Positions 1 through 10,300 are shown, counted from the first letter of the stretch. The stretch: DNA of 22,532 bases from JBLHKS01 sp047620505 (GCA_047620505.1 JBLHKS010000117.1:1-22532), one strand, 5' to 3'. Made by a program: numbers and translations. Notes: generated from the letters alone by a model not told the origin.

Positions 1-181
1 CCTCGAAAAATACTCGGATTTCGAACCCCGTCCGACGAGTTGAATCTACATCTTAACTAACACGTTGATCGAAGCTCTGCTCGAACTATATTAAAACGTT
101 GCACTTCAAAATTGAATTCAGGTCCCCATTCCTTTGCCAATTCTATTATTTGAAGGTGATCTCCGTACTCGGCATTTGCGC
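1..181. other. AT-richer end of window, no gene recognised
   Basis: The stretch lies downstream of the LRR gene on the minus strand. A weak hairpin (TCGAAGC with GCTCGA, around 68-84) is seen without a T-run, so a terminator is not secure. Confidence 0.3.
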
Positions 182-1321
182 TTAAATCTTCACCTGGGCA
201 TCTTCCGAAAACGGTCCATTGCCGGGAACGAGACGGATTGATTTGAGGAAGGCGAAATGGCTCATCAACGGGATTCGCTCATCTGGAAGCATAATTCCAC
301 CGAGCTCGATGTGCTCCAGTTGTTTCGAGCCCGCGACCATCTTCAATTCGTCATCCGTCAGTGCCTTGGCGCCGGTGAGGGTGAGTTGACGAAGCGTGGG
401 CATGTCTTTGATGAGCGCGATGCCTTCGGGCGTGTCGAGGCCATCGCCGATTTGGAGGTATTCCAGCGACAGCTTCCTGAGATGTACAAGACACTGCGGC
501 GTGGCATTTCGCGAACCGATTTCGAGGCGTTTGAGCTTGGTTAGCTTGGCCAAATGAACTGCGCCAACATCGGTGAATCTGGCGTGGGCGAGGCTGAGGC
601 TTTCGAGATTCGGGAGGTGCTCGCAAATTAGCCGAAGGCCTTCGTCGTCGATCGAACTACCACGATGACTACAAGTTTTGAGATTGGTCCAGCCCTCAAA
701 TTTGGCGTAGGCGCGGCCTGTCATCCCGGTACCGACGAAGTTGAACTTTTCAAGGTTTGTCAACCCGGCGAGGTGCTCCATGCCCGCGTCCGTGAGTTTG
801 CCGTTGTTGGTGATCTTCAGCAGCTTCAGGTTCGCTAGCTTGCCGAGCGGCGCGATCCAGGCGTCATTCAGTTTGGTTGCGATAATATCAAGGGTTTCCA
901 GCGTATCGATATGGCCGAGATGCTCGAAGAAAGCGGCATCGTAGGGATTGACGTCACGATGGGCATGTGGACCTTTGTTAGGAATTCGTAGATCCACAAG
1001 AGTAAGGCTATCGAATAGAGGAATCTCGCCCCCGGCAGCCATTTTCAACTCATCGGGCGTGGTGTTGGTTTTCTCGAACGAACCTGGCGAAGTTTCGATC
1101 GCCTTGATCACCGCCAGAACGTGCGAATGGCGCGCGGCAGCAGCGAGAACGTCTGCGGAATGGTCTTTGAGCGCCTGTTGGAGCACCGAATCACTCGTGG
1201 CTGCAATTACCGCGTCAAGATCCGCCTGGGATCGGATTCCTTCCAGCGCACCGGGGTTCGCAAGGAGTTGAGAGGCGAAAGCAACGCAAGTAGCGATGTG
1301 GATTGTGAAACGATGAATCAT
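182..1321 (-). CDS. secreted leucine-rich-repeat protein
   Basis: The protein has 379 residues when started at the ATG at 1321. That start is chosen because the sequence directly after it (MIHRFTIHIATCVAFASQLLA) reads as a signal peptide; the open frame runs further upstream to 1486, but that part overlaps the preceding gene. After the signal peptide comes a helical stretch, then from about residue 130 to the end repeated LRR units such as LETLDI, LKLLKI, LEKFNF, LESLSLAH, LKRLEI and LRQLTLTGA. This is the PVC-type LRR pattern with 'LTDAGMEHLAGL' and 'FTDVGAVHLAKL' connectors. LRR folds usually bind proteins; no partner can be named. It is the last gene of the minus-strand operon, 26 bases after the preceding stop, with no clear Shine-Dalgarno sequence. 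Export and LRR fold are fairly sure; the role is unknown. Confidence 0.8.
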   Translation of the reverse strand: MIHRFTIHIATCVAFASQLLANPGALEGIRSQADLDAVIAATSDSVLQQALKDHSADVLAAAARHSHVLAVIKAIETSPGSFEKTNTTPDELKMAAGGEIPLFDSLTLVDLRIPNKGPHAHRDVNPYDAAFFEHLGHIDTLETLDIIATKLNDAWIAPLGKLANLKLLKITNNGKLTDAGMEHLAGLTNLEKFNFVGTGMTGRAYAKFEGWTNLKTCSHRGSSIDDEGLRLICEHLPNLESLSLAHARFTDVGAVHLAKLTKLKRLEIGSRNATPQCLVHLRKLSLEYLQIGDGLDTPEGIALIKDMPTLRQLTLTGAKALTDDELKMVAGSKQLEHIELGGIMLPDERIPLMSHFAFLKSIRLVPGNGPFSEDAQVKI

Positions 1322-1347
1322 GATGGTGGAAATGGGTTGGGGCCAGG

Positions 1348-2610
1348 CTACTCTCGCCCGTGAAATTCCTCCTCTTTCGGGAGTGGCGAAACAGCCCAGG
1401 TTGCGGGAAAAAAGCGCACGGTCTTTCGGGGCCGAAAACCTTCGAGCAGGATGCCGCATTGCACCTGAATCTGCACGCCGCTGCATCCGGCCTGAACAGG
1501 AACGTTTTCGATCTTTTGGATATTGCCGCCCTTGCGATCATTGACCTGATTGTAGCACTGGAGCGATTCGCGGACGACAATGATATTCCCTTTTGGAGAG
1601 GTGTTGCCCCAATCGTATTCTTTCGTCGGCCAACCTAGCGGTTTGGGATTAGTGTTAGGAAGATCTTTGAATAAGGCAGGGTCGACCGAATCGAAAAACG
1701 TGATCGTAACCAGTCGTTCCCGATCATCCACTGCGGTAACAAAGCCAGGAAGCCCACGCTCGCGAATGTGTCGGTGATGGCGCTTCATCTGGCGCCCAGT
1801 GGCGGACGCGCGACTCTCTTCGTCGAGCCAGATATTGGTGATGCGCCCCGGCCCGAACAGCGTTGCCCACGTGATATTCATCTGTACAAGTTGACCCGGC
1901 TTGATGTCGTCGATCGCGGCGAAGCTGTTCTCCTGAAACACATGGGTGTCCGCCGTGAGATCGAACACTTTCGGTTCTCCTGCCGGTTGGCCGTCTTCCT
2001 GGAGTGTGACCGTCAGTTTCTTCTCGGTGAGGTCCAGTGAGAGATCTTCCGGATTCTCCGCAACGGGAACCTCGATGCCTTCGACTTTCCAGATCTGTTT
2101 TCTACGGGCGTAGAAGCTGAAATCGTCTTCCAACCGAAAGCAGTGCGTAAAATCAACTTCTGCCGAAGCGTTCCAGTGCTTTTCCCTCTTCCGCTCAACC
2201 TTCCCGTTTCGCACCTCCCAATACCGTTCCTCCTCAGGCCGAATATAGAACCAGCCGTGAAGGTGAGTTCCAATCGGGATATCACGAAGCGCAGCCGGGG
2301 CATTATGATAATAGATGCTCCCGTAGGGCAGCATTACCGTGTCAAGCGCCTCATCCTTCCCAGCTCGACCATCCTGACGATCGACCCGGAGCCTCAAGGT
2401 TCGATTGATGTGATCATAATCGATGAGTTCCCCAGCAACATAGTGGGCGTATTCTTCCGGGGGAAACTCGCCGTCTATCGGTTCAAACCAAGGAAGACTC
2501 AAGTCCGGGTTATCGTCCGTGCGGAACTTGGGGGCATCCTCGGCATGGGCAGAAATCGCGGCCAAACACAAGGACACGCAGATCAAAAAGAGACTCGATA
2601 GCATTTTCAT
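1348..2610 (-). CDS. secreted protein of unknown function
   Basis: The product has 420 residues from the ATG at 2610; a TTG one codon earlier (2613) is also open but less likely. The N-terminus (MKMLSSLFLICVSLCLAAIS, then AHA) is a clear signal peptide with cleavage near residue 23. The rest is hydrophilic and beta-rich, with segments like 'AGELIDYDHINRTLRLRVDR', 'DIPIGTHLHGWFYI' and 'DIKPGQLVQMNITW', which suggest small beta-barrel or OB-like modules, although I do not recognise a named domain. Three cysteines cluster in the C-terminal third (QCYNQ, AGCSG, VQCG). It lies 18 bases downstream of the DUF1552 gene, so it is probably co-transcribed and exported with it. Secreted proteins of unknown function next to DUF1592/DUF1552 pairs are common in PVC genomes as I recall, but a specific function cannot be given. 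Confidence 0.8.
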   Translation of the reverse strand: MKMLSSLFLICVSLCLAAISAHAEDAPKFRTDDNPDLSLPWFEPIDGEFPPEEYAHYVAGELIDYDHINRTLRLRVDRQDGRAGKDEALDTVMLPYGSIYYHNAPAALRDIPIGTHLHGWFYIRPEEERYWEVRNGKVERKREKHWNASAEVDFTHCFRLEDDFSFYARRKQIWKVEGIEVPVAENPEDLSLDLTEKKLTVTLQEDGQPAGEPKVFDLTADTHVFQENSFAAIDDIKPGQLVQMNITWATLFGPGRITNIWLDEESRASATGRQMKRHHRHIRERGLPGFVTAVDDRERLVTITFFDSVDPALFKDLPNTNPKPLGWPTKEYDWGNTSPKGNIIVVRESLQCYNQVNDRKGGNIQKIENVPVQAGCSGVQIQVQCGILLEGFRPRKTVRFFPATWAVSPLPKEEEFHGRE

Positions 2611-2628
2611 CAAATTTGTTCTCGGCGT

Positions 2629-3993
2629 TCAGGCGACGACTTCAGAAATCGTTCCAAGGCTGTCTTGAAACTGCTCAGCTTCAACACCCGTGCGTTGGAT
2701 CATGGTGAGGAGCAGATTGCTCAACCTCGCATCGCTATCGATTGGCGATCCACAAATCTTGTAGTGCGCGTTCGCCTTATCGAGAGTGTAGTTGCCGATT
2801 TTTGGCAGGTTGTAGTCGAGGTGTTGACCGTGTTGGACGCCCAGCTTTCTGCCGCCCGCGTAGATCGTAGGCAAGTTAGACAAGCCGTGACTATGCCCAT
2901 AAGACATGCCGCTGCCCCAGAGCACTTGAGTCGTGTCCAGCAGGGGTCCCTGTTCGTCGCTGTGTTCCTTAAGTTGATCCAGAAAATAGCCCAACTGCTC
3001 GACCAGAAACGTATCCGCCATCGTGAGACGACGAAGCTGTTCCGGGTCTCCGTTGTGGTGCGAAAGCGAGTGACGGCCCTGTGAAATGCCAATGTCAGGA
3101 ATCGATCCTCCGCCTGACTCGCTGCAAATCATGCAGGTGATGACGCGGGTCATGTCCGTGCGCAAGGCGAGGATCATAAGATCATAATAGAGGCGATGAA
3201 CCATCTGCACTTGGCTTTGATCCAACTTTTGGGCAAAGCGACTCGCAACGGAGTTCTCGATCTCAGGCTTCGGCACGTCGAGCCACGCATCCGCGCGTTC
3301 GGTCCGCACTTCGACTTCACGAACCGCAGTGAGGTATTCGTCGAGCTTGGTGCGATCTTCCGAACCGAGCCGCTTGTTCATCCAACTGGCGTCGCCCATG
3401 ACCGCATCGAGAATACTTCCGCGACGGGCGAGACGACGACGAACGACATCTTTACCATCGCGCTCAATTCCAAACATCCGCTTGAAGATCGAACCGATAT
3501 TGCGCTCAGCTGGAAGCTGAATTCCGTCACGCGACCACGCTAGCGAACTCCCTTCAATCGCAATCTCCAATGAAGGAAACCGGGTCGACTTTCCCTGAAC
3601 TTCGGCGATCACTTGATCTGCCGAAACGGTGTTACGAAAGGCCCCGCCGTTGGCCGGGACTTTTTCGCCCGTGAGCCATACTTTTTCGCAATTGTGGTGG
3701 GCGTTTGATTTCGGGTGGTGGAGTCCGCTGATCGGCGTGATTTCACCGCGATGCCTTTCTAGCGGCTTCAACGTCTGAGAGAATTCGTAATCCGCGCCCG
3801 CTTGTTCGATCTGCCATGTAAGCGTGTTGACGCCGTTGGGTATATAAAGGAAGACGCTGCGTTTTTCCGGGGTCGGTTTCGGAAGACCGGGCGCGCTCAT
3901 GCAATCCAGCATCGGAAGCGCGATGCTGGCGCCGATTCCGCGCAGAACGTGGCGGCGGCTGAGGCACCAATTATTTGTCTGAATATTGCTCAT
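2629..3993 (-). CDS. DUF1552 family protein, Tat-exported
   Basis: The protein has 454 residues, close to the usual length of the family. The N-terminus carries a twin-arginine signal (LSRRHVLRG, residues 11-18) followed by the hydrophobic stretch GIGASIALPML, so export of the folded protein by the Tat pathway is expected. The body matches DUF1552: 'SVFLYIPNGVN', 'LERHRGEITPISGLHHP' with the following 'AHHNCEKVWLTG', 'SADQVIAE', 'FPSLEIAI', 'LRTDMTRVITCM' and 'LLDTTQVLWGSGMSYGHSH'. These proteins nearly always sit beside a DUF1592/cytochrome-type protein, as here: the gene begins 8 bases after the preceding stop, which suggests translational coupling. The fold recalls DUF1501/sulfatase-like proteins, but the biochemical activity is not established. 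The ATG at 3993 is the first codon before the Tat motif. Confidence 0.92.
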   Translation of the reverse strand: MSNIQTNNWCLSRRHVLRGIGASIALPMLDCMSAPGLPKPTPEKRSVFLYIPNGVNTLTWQIEQAGADYEFSQTLKPLERHRGEITPISGLHHPKSNAHHNCEKVWLTGEKVPANGGAFRNTVSADQVIAEVQGKSTRFPSLEIAIEGSSLAWSRDGIQLPAERNIGSIFKRMFGIERDGKDVVRRRLARRGSILDAVMGDASWMNKRLGSEDRTKLDEYLTAVREVEVRTERADAWLDVPKPEIENSVASRFAQKLDQSQVQMVHRLYYDLMILALRTDMTRVITCMICSESGGGSIPDIGISQGRHSLSHHNGDPEQLRRLTMADTFLVEQLGYFLDQLKEHSDEQGPLLDTTQVLWGSGMSYGHSHGLSNLPTIYAGGRKLGVQHGQHLDYNLPKIGNYTLDKANAHYKICGSPIDSDARLSNLLLTMIQRTGVEAEQFQDSLGTISEVVA

Positions 3994-4001
3994 GATGGGG
4001 G

Positions 4002-6419
4002 CTATCTTTTCTGGAATAGTTCTGAAAGCACAAACGCTTCTACAATATCTCGGACTCGGTAATCGCTCTCGCGGCCGACTCTCGCAATTGCTTCCAACTC
4101 TTCGCGATCCTCAAACGTCATCGTGCGCCGCAAACCATAAATCGCCAATTTCTCGATGAACGCCTCGTTAAACCGATCCAGATCCGCCATCAGCAGCTGC
4201 TGGAATTCTTTTGCGTTTTGAAACGTCCGTCCATCCGGCAACTCGCCGCTGGCATCGACCAATGGGTCTTCCCCTGTGCCTGTTACCTGCTCGTGTGTGC
4301 GCCATTCGCCAATCGCGTTGTAATTATCGAAGGCCAATCCCAATGGGTCGATCGTCTTATGACAGGAAGCACAATTCGGATCATGCTTGTGGGCATCGAG
4401 CTTCATCCGCAGGGTCGCTTTCGGCGAGTCCACGGGATTCGGCTCAATCGGATCGACATTTGCCGGTGGCGGCGGCGGTGTTTTGCCTAGAATCGCTTCA
4501 GACAACCACGCCCCGCGATGCACGGGGCGATGCCGTGTTCCATCGGACGTGAGCGACAAGATCGCGGCCTGAGTCAACAGTCCGCCGCGGTGTTGTTCCG
4601 GCGATAGCGATACACGCTGAAATTCATCCTTAGCGATATTCGGAACGCCATAGAAACTGGCCAAACGTGGGTTTAGCATGGTCCAGTCCGAGTCGATAAA
4701 CTCGCGCAGCGTCAGTCCTTGATGGAGCACTTCTCTGAAGAACTCCTGCGTCTCGCCAACCATACTATCTTCCAGATGTTGGTCGTAGTTTGGATAGATC
4801 TTTTTATCCGGCGGAAACATCCCGACTTTGCGCAGATGCAGCCACTGAGAAGCGAAGGACTCTGTGAAGCGCTCCGAACGGTCATCCGCCAACATCCGCG
4901 CCACTTGACGTTTAAGCTCAGCTTGATCGCGCAGCTTTCCTTGCTCAGCCGCCGCGAACAGTTCTGCATCCGGCATTGTGCTCCAAAGCAGATACGATAA
5001 GCGCGAGGCAATCTCCCAATCGCCCAGCGTGTGCCGATCCGAATCCGGGTCGCCCTCCGCGATAAAGAGAAAGCTCTTGGAACACAAAATCCCAATCATC
5101 GCCGTCTTGACCGCGTTCACAAACGGTTCTCCGGCTGCCATCTCGGCCTCGACGATCTTGACGTAAAAATCTAACTCGCCGTCATAGAGAGGGCGCCGAA
5201 ACGCGCGCGTCGCCATCGCCCCGAGGCTGGCCCGAACCTGATCCATATTTCCCTCCTCGGTCGGCATATAGGTAATGCGCCACTGCTTTGCCTCGTCACT
5301 GATGATTGGGCCGCGCACCGACATCGAATCCAAAATCAAAACCGAATGGAGAGGCTCGCCATCGTCACTGATGATTTTCATCTGCCAAGGCAATCGCTCC
5401 TCGGCAAAACTAACAAACGGCTTGCGTCCATGACGCGCCGAGCGGTGAGTTTGATTGAGCGACCCGGCGCTGTTGCGCAGGTGCATTCCCAGACCGCGCG
5501 TTGACGGAAAATGGGCTCGAAACGTTAATGTAATAGGCTTGTCTTCGGGCGCGATCACATCCTGCTCGAACAACACGCGATCGAGATCCGGAACGTACGC
5601 TTGGAAACGCGGAGCAGCCTTGCCTTCCGCCTTGAGCCCGCTCATCGTGTAACTGAATTCGTAAACGCCGGGACCGGGGTATGGCGTATCAGCGTTCCAA
5701 GGCGCGCCGCCGTGGTGCAGGTCGCTTGCCCACAGTAGCTTTCGGACTTTATCCTGAAGTCCCTGCTTTGCCAGACGTTCGTAGTGCTCCGGTTGATGCT
5801 CAGGACTGATCGTCGCGATTCGCCTGCTGCCCTCGACGTATTCAATCGGCTTCTCCGGATACGCCTCGGCCAGCACGATCTCTGCTGCCGTTATATATTT
5901 CTCCACATGAGTTGGAGACAATGTCAGGACCGATCCGAGTCGCTCAAAACCATTCCACTCCGGATTCTCAAGCAAACCGCCCGGATCCTCCGCGTCATAT
6001 TGAACACCTATCAGATCAAACATCGTGTAGACGTATTCCTCACGGGTCAGCCGATGATACGAAACGCGATCCCGCTGCGCCATCCGCGCCGACTCGCCTT
6101 CTTTAATTCGTGCCGCCAGCCACTCCACGACGGCGGCTCCTTCATCCGCGCTTGGTAGGTTCTCCTCGTCCACCGGCGGCATTTCGCCCGAGCTGATTCG
6201 CTCCATCACCTCGGCCCAGAGGGTCGTGTCTTCGAAACCGATCCTCTGCGAAAGTTGATCGATCCGAAGATCGCCCTTCTGCTTCTTTTCGCCATGGCAG
6301 CGGAGGCAATGTTGTTCGAGAAATGGCTGGAGATCCTTCCCGAAATCAGGCTCCGCGGCTGCGATTCCTGCATGAAACAGGGAAGCAAAAAGAGAGAGTG
6401 AAAGGAAGCTGCGAATCAT
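4002..6419 (-). CDS. PSCyt1/DUF1587-DUF1592-DUF1588-DUF1585 secreted cytochrome-type protein
   Basis: The product has 805 residues from the ATG at 6419; the open frame extends upstream to 6671, but that extension overlaps the divergent antitoxin gene, and a signal peptide (MIRSFLSLSLFASLFHAGIA) begins at 6419. Domains in order: a planctomycete-type cytochrome c domain with C38-L-R-C41-H42 (about 25-105), DUF1587 (about 120-185, YHRLTREEYVYTMFDLIG), a probable carbohydrate-binding-like middle part, DUF1595 (about 395-455, TRAFRRPL), DUF1592 (about 465-590, ASRLSYLLWSTMPD), DUF1588 (about 605-705, with C683-A-S-C686-H687) and DUF1585 (about 720-795). The two CXXCH motifs suggest covalent haem binding, although PSCyt domains are proven in few cases. 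It is first in the four-gene minus-strand operon. Family function is unknown; a role in extracytoplasmic redox or polymer breakdown is only suggested by context. Confidence 0.93.
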   Translation of the reverse strand: MIRSFLSLSLFASLFHAGIAAAEPDFGKDLQPFLEQHCLRCHGEKKQKGDLRIDQLSQRIGFEDTTLWAEVMERISSGEMPPVDEENLPSADEGAAVVEWLAARIKEGESARMAQRDRVSYHRLTREEYVYTMFDLIGVQYDAEDPGGLLENPEWNGFERLGSVLTLSPTHVEKYITAAEIVLAEAYPEKPIEYVEGSRRIATISPEHQPEHYERLAKQGLQDKVRKLLWASDLHHGGAPWNADTPYPGPGVYEFSYTMSGLKAEGKAAPRFQAYVPDLDRVLFEQDVIAPEDKPITLTFRAHFPSTRGLGMHLRNSAGSLNQTHRSARHGRKPFVSFAEERLPWQMKIISDDGEPLHSVLILDSMSVRGPIISDEAKQWRITYMPTEEGNMDQVRASLGAMATRAFRRPLYDGELDFYVKIVEAEMAAGEPFVNAVKTAMIGILCSKSFLFIAEGDPDSDRHTLGDWEIASRLSYLLWSTMPDAELFAAAEQGKLRDQAELKRQVARMLADDRSERFTESFASQWLHLRKVGMFPPDKKIYPNYDQHLEDSMVGETQEFFREVLHQGLTLREFIDSDWTMLNPRLASFYGVPNIAKDEFQRVSLSPEQHRGGLLTQAAILSLTSDGTRHRPVHRGAWLSEAILGKTPPPPPANVDPIEPNPVDSPKATLRMKLDAHKHDPNCASCHKTIDPLGLAFDNYNAIGEWRTHEQVTGTGEDPLVDASGELPDGRTFQNAKEFQQLLMADLDRFNEAFIEKLAIYGLRRTMTFEDREELEAIARVGRESDYRVRDIVEAFVLSELFQKR

Positions 6420-6575
6420 GATCGTCGTGGAGGAAAGCGAGGCGGGTTTTAGCAGGATGTCTTGGCTGTCGGATTCGTGGACAAATAGGTGATTTCTTTT
6501 CGCCGTAAAAGACGAAACGCGAAAGGGTTCCTGAAGAGCCGGTTGATCTCGGACGTATTCAAGCCATTTTGTCGC
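6420..6575. promoter_or_regulatory. divergent promoter region between the left operon and the toxin-antitoxin pair
   Basis: These 156 bases separate the start of the minus-strand operon (6419) from the antitoxin start (6576), so promoters for both directions should lie here. I cannot place a -35/-10 pair with confidence. Neither start has a good Shine-Dalgarno sequence. The region contains the GTCCACGA-type motif listed separately. Confidence 0.45.
6471..6485 (-). promoter_or_regulatory. GTCCACGA-type upstream motif, copy 1
   Basis: On the minus strand the sequence reads TTTGTCCACGAATCC and ends about 52 bases before the ATG at 6419. Closely similar sequences stand before the genes at 7357 and 12670 in the matching orientation. 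The role, as an activator site, promoter element or part of a dispersed repeat, is unknown. Confidence 0.35.
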
Positions 6576-6830
6576 ATGGCGAATCTCGTTCTCAATCACA
6601 TCGAACCCGACTTGGTGACCCGACTGGAGCAGCGGGCCACGAGCCATGGTGTCTCTCCCGAGCAGGAGCATCTCAACATTCTTCGCCAGTCCCTAAAATT
6701 CGAGACCGAGGGGACTGATCAAAACAAATTTCAGGTACTGAGAGAACTGCTCTTCGATATGCCCGATGCGGGGGTGGACGCGGATTTCGAACGGGATCAA
6801 GAATTGCCTCGAGAACTGGATTTGTCATGA
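6576..6830 (+). CDS. FitA/VapB-like ribbon-helix-helix antitoxin
   Basis: The start is set at the ATG at 6576 because the family pattern begins there (MANLVLNHIEPDLVTRLEQR); the open frame from 6489 only adds a basic stretch unlike the family. The product has 84 residues. Residues 1-40 match the FitA-type ribbon-helix-helix DNA-binding fold: a short beta strand (NLVLNHI), helix 1 (DLVTRLEQRATSHG) and helix 2 (SPEQEHLNILRQSL). The acidic C-terminus (FDMPDAGVDADFERDQELP) would wrap and inhibit the toxin and is typical for these antitoxins. Its stop overlaps the toxin start by ATGA, so the two are translated together. The antitoxin-toxin complex usually represses its own promoter, here expected in 6420-6575. 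Confidence 0.85.
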   Translation: MANLVLNHIEPDLVTRLEQRATSHGVSPEQEHLNILRQSLKFETEGTDQNKFQVLRELLFDMPDAGVDADFERDQELPRELDLS

Positions 6831-7249
6831 ACGGCTACCTCCTCGACACCAACGTTCTTTCGGAACTGCGCAAAGGTGGTCGAGCGGATGAACGAGTTCG
6901 CAAATGCGTTGCCGGATTGCCTTCGGATCAGCTCTATCTGAGCGTGATCGTCCTCGCGGAAATCCGGAAAGGAATCGCTGGAATCCGATCTCGAGATCCT
7001 CAGCAGGCAATCCATCTGGAGACATGGCGAGCGCGTCTCGAAAGTGAATACGACTTCCTCGGGCGTCTGCTCACGGTCGATGCTGAAGTTGCCCGGGCGT
7101 GGGGGGATTTGCAGGGTGTTCGACCGGTCTCGATCATGGACGGATTTCTGGCTGCAACCGCTCTGGTTCGGGATTTGACGATCGTGACTCGGAACGAATC
7201 CGATTTCAGCGGACTGGGAGTCGGAATTCTCAATCCCTTTGCTTCTTAA
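6827..7249 (+). CDS. PIN-domain toxin (FitB/VapC-like ribonuclease)
   Basis: The product has 140 residues, the normal length for a PIN-domain toxin. The acidic residues of the Mg2+/Mn2+ site are visible: D7 in YLLDTNVLSE, E45 in VLAEIRKGI, D105 in SIMDGFLAATA and D126 in TRNESDF, matching the quartet known in FitB. PIN toxins cut RNA and stop growth when not held by the antitoxin. The gene overlaps the antitoxin stop by ATGA. All key residues are present, so the pair could be active. The RNA target cannot be read from the sequence. Confidence 0.9.
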   Translation: MNGYLLDTNVLSELRKGGRADERVRKCVAGLPSDQLYLSVIVLAEIRKGIAGIRSRDPQQAIHLETWRARLESEYDFLGRLLTVDAEVARAWGDLQGVRPVSIMDGFLAATALVRDLTIVTRNESDFSGLGVGILNPFAS

Positions 7250-7297
7250 GAAGCTCTGCCAAATGCGGCGGAGAATCGGGTCAATCCGATCAGAATG

Positions 7298-7311
7298 TTT
7301 GTCCACGATTC
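7298..7311 (+). promoter_or_regulatory. GTCCACGA-type upstream motif, copy 2
   Basis: TTTGTCCACGATTC ends about 45 bases before the ATG at 7357. It lies in the 107-base gap between the toxin gene and the large secreted-protein gene, in the same orientation as the downstream gene. Confidence 0.35.
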
Positions 7312-7356
7312 ACCGATTCACAGCATCTGGTCTTGCCCGCCGATTTCCATCCTGAC

Positions 7357-10300
7357 ATGAAACTGCATTCTCACCCGATTCTCCTGTTCTCGCTTCTCCT
7401 CTCCTCGGTTTCCCAAGCGCAGATCGAAGCAGCCGACATCGACGTCTCCAACTCCGCGATCTTCCGCGAGGCCAAATCCGAGCCAGCAGCTGCTGAGACC
7501 ATCGCGGGGCTCATCGCGCCGGCGGCGAATGAATTCGAGCGGGTCAGCTGGACGTTCACGACCTCGCAGGCGGAGCAACGAAGCCGCAGCACTTGGCATT
7601 TTCGGATCGCGTTCAAAGACACCAGATCGCTCGGCGGGATGACGGCGGCGGTGCAGAATGCGGAGGAGGTTTCGGTGCGGGTGCTGAAGGCCGACGCGCC
7701 GTTTCCGGGTGACCCGGCGGTCGCGGATCAGTGGACGGAGTTTCCGGCCACGCAGGCGGCGGAGACGGTCGACTGTGTGTTTCCGCCGAACTTCGAGACG
7801 CGGGCGATTCTGATTTCCGATGCGCGGCGGAGCGGACAGGCGAATCTGCGGGGGCTGAGATTTCACTCGGAGCGTCGGCACAGAATCACAGGTAGCGCGA
7901 TCGCGCAGGGCGAGCAGACGGAATATGGCGACGACGCCTCGAACTTGCTCGTCGGGAAAACGTGGCGGAACGCAGGGATGGAGCCGAATTCGGATGAGGT
8001 CGCGCGATCGCTGGTCACGAAGCAGTTTCCGTCGTGGGCTAACCTCGTTTGGAATGAACCGCAGACCGTTTCGATGGTTCGCATTCGTTCAAGCGCGGAG
8101 ACCTTCGAGCTTCGCGAGTTCATTGGCGAGCCCGGCCAAAATCCCGCGCTGGCTCCAGCAGCTGCTTGGCGAGTGGTTAACGTCGAACCCGTGAAACTGC
8201 CCCTCTGGCGCAGCCGGCATTTGCAGGAGGTGACCTACCATTTCGAGACGCCTAAATCGGTCCGCGCGCTGCAATTTCACGTGACCAAGGTGGACTCCGA
8301 CAGTCGCAACTCCTCGATTCTGGAGATTCAGGATTTCGGGGTCTTCCGCGATCTCGGCGACGGCGAAGCGGCTCCAGCGGCCCAGCAGCTGCTGCGTTCG
8401 AGCCCGCTGCCGCCTGCTCAATTTCCGTGGGCAACGGACATCGATTCGGAGCCTGCCATGGTCGTCAACACGCCGGATGGTCGACGTGTCAGGAACCTCT
8501 TCGCGCAGGTCCCGACTCCGGCCGGCGAGCACGTCGCGAGTTGGGATTTGAAGGATTCAGCGGGCGTGCCAGTCGCGCCGGGCGTCTATCATTGGGAGGC
8601 GATTTACGGCCCGGAGCCGCGCCTGATTTATCAGATGACGCCCTACCCAAATACATGGGCACACTCGGCGCACAGTTCGCCGTGGCAGGGCGACGACACT
8701 GATGGCTGGCTTTCGAATCACGGCAGAGTCCAAGCGGTCTGTGCCGTTGGCGACCACGTATTCATCGGCCAGAATGGTTCCGAAGGCGGACACGCGCTGA
8801 TCGAGGTGACGAATTCGGGTAGCAAAATCTGGGGATCGAGCGCGACCGCGGACACTCTCTTCACGGATGGCGAAACGTTGTTCAACCACGGCAAATGGCG
8901 AAAAAACGTCAGCCGTTTCGATCCGGAAACGAAAAAGCTCGAACCGATTTTCGGAACGGAAGAGAATCCGGCCCGGAAGGGCGAGGTCGTTGGTTTGGCG
9001 GCTCGCAAGGGCAAAATCTACGTGGCGTTTCACGCGCCCGTTCCTTACCTTGAAGTTGCGACCGGAGAGAACCGAGTCGCGATCGAGCACTGCCTGCCGA
9101 AGCTGCGCGAGGAGATCAACGGAGATCAAAATCAGGGGATCGAGGGCCGTCCGCAGTGGGATTTCATGAGCCATTTCCGACTAACGGATTGGGTTAACGG
9201 TAGCGATGGCAACGGCGGTCTTCTGTGGATTCCGAGCACAAAAGGGAAGGGCCGGGCGCAGCACATCTTGCTCGCGTTCACCGAGCCGACTCCGCTTGGG
9301 AGTCTCGTTTTCCCGCCTTACGTAGCGCCGGAGGGCGTGGCGATGAAGGCTTATGTATTGAAGGCAGAAGCGACGTTTCCGCCGAAGCTCGATGCGGCCG
9401 ATGACTGGACGGAAATCCCGCTCGGCGAGGTCGGTCCATGGAATTGCGTGGCGCTGCCGGAGCAGACAAAAACTCGCGCGTTGCGTCTGACATTCGCAAA
9501 ACCGGGCGGCGAGTTGGACGCGTTGCTCGACGGCGTTGCTTTGGGCGATTCGCCTCCGGAACCGGATCTCGGGTTTCCGGGCTCAGGAAAGAAGAAAGGT
9601 GCGCCGGGGCTCAGCGTTGGCGGAAGTGCTGATTGGCAAGCGCATCTTGACGGAATGCGAATTCTCCGTCGCCGTTTTGCGGATGTTAGTGCGACGGCGA
9701 CGATTCGCGTCAGCTCAGGCGAATACGTCGCGGAAACCGGCGAGTGGGACGCACAACGCGAGACGGTGCTCGACGAAACCCAACCCGCGACGCTGGTGAT
9801 GGAGTGGGATGATCCTCAGAATTTGCGAGGACTCTCGCTCAAGGAAGTCGATGGCGAGGAAGCTCGGATCGACGTTTTCACAGGACCGGCCGACGCCGAA
9901 ATCAATCTGGCTGGCGACGAAAACTGGCGGGAGGTCGCGGTCTACAATCAGGAACGCCGGTTCCTCTATTTTCCGGATCGGCGCAACAACGCCGACGCGA
10001 TTTACATCGATGGCGTGGCCGATTTCGGCGCGAATTACGAGACTCGCGCGGTGCGAATCCGGGTCGTTTCTCAATGGAAAGAGCAGACTGGCCGACAGTG
10101 GGGAATTCGCCGCGATCGCGGCGGTAGCGAGGTTGATCTGAAGCGTTGCCGGATCTACGGAATCGCCGCGCTACGGCATCTCGGCGGCGAGCCGGAGAAG
10201 AGCGCGATCGGCGTTCAGCGCATCGAAGTTCGCGACGCGACGAGCGGGCAGCTGCTGGAGGATCGCCCGTCGAGCGTGACCGCCGAGATTGCATTTTCGC

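Noticed and set aside
4428..4440. GTCCACGGGATTC as a fourth copy of the upstream motif
   Set aside because: It differs in the core and lies inside the DUF1592-type gene.
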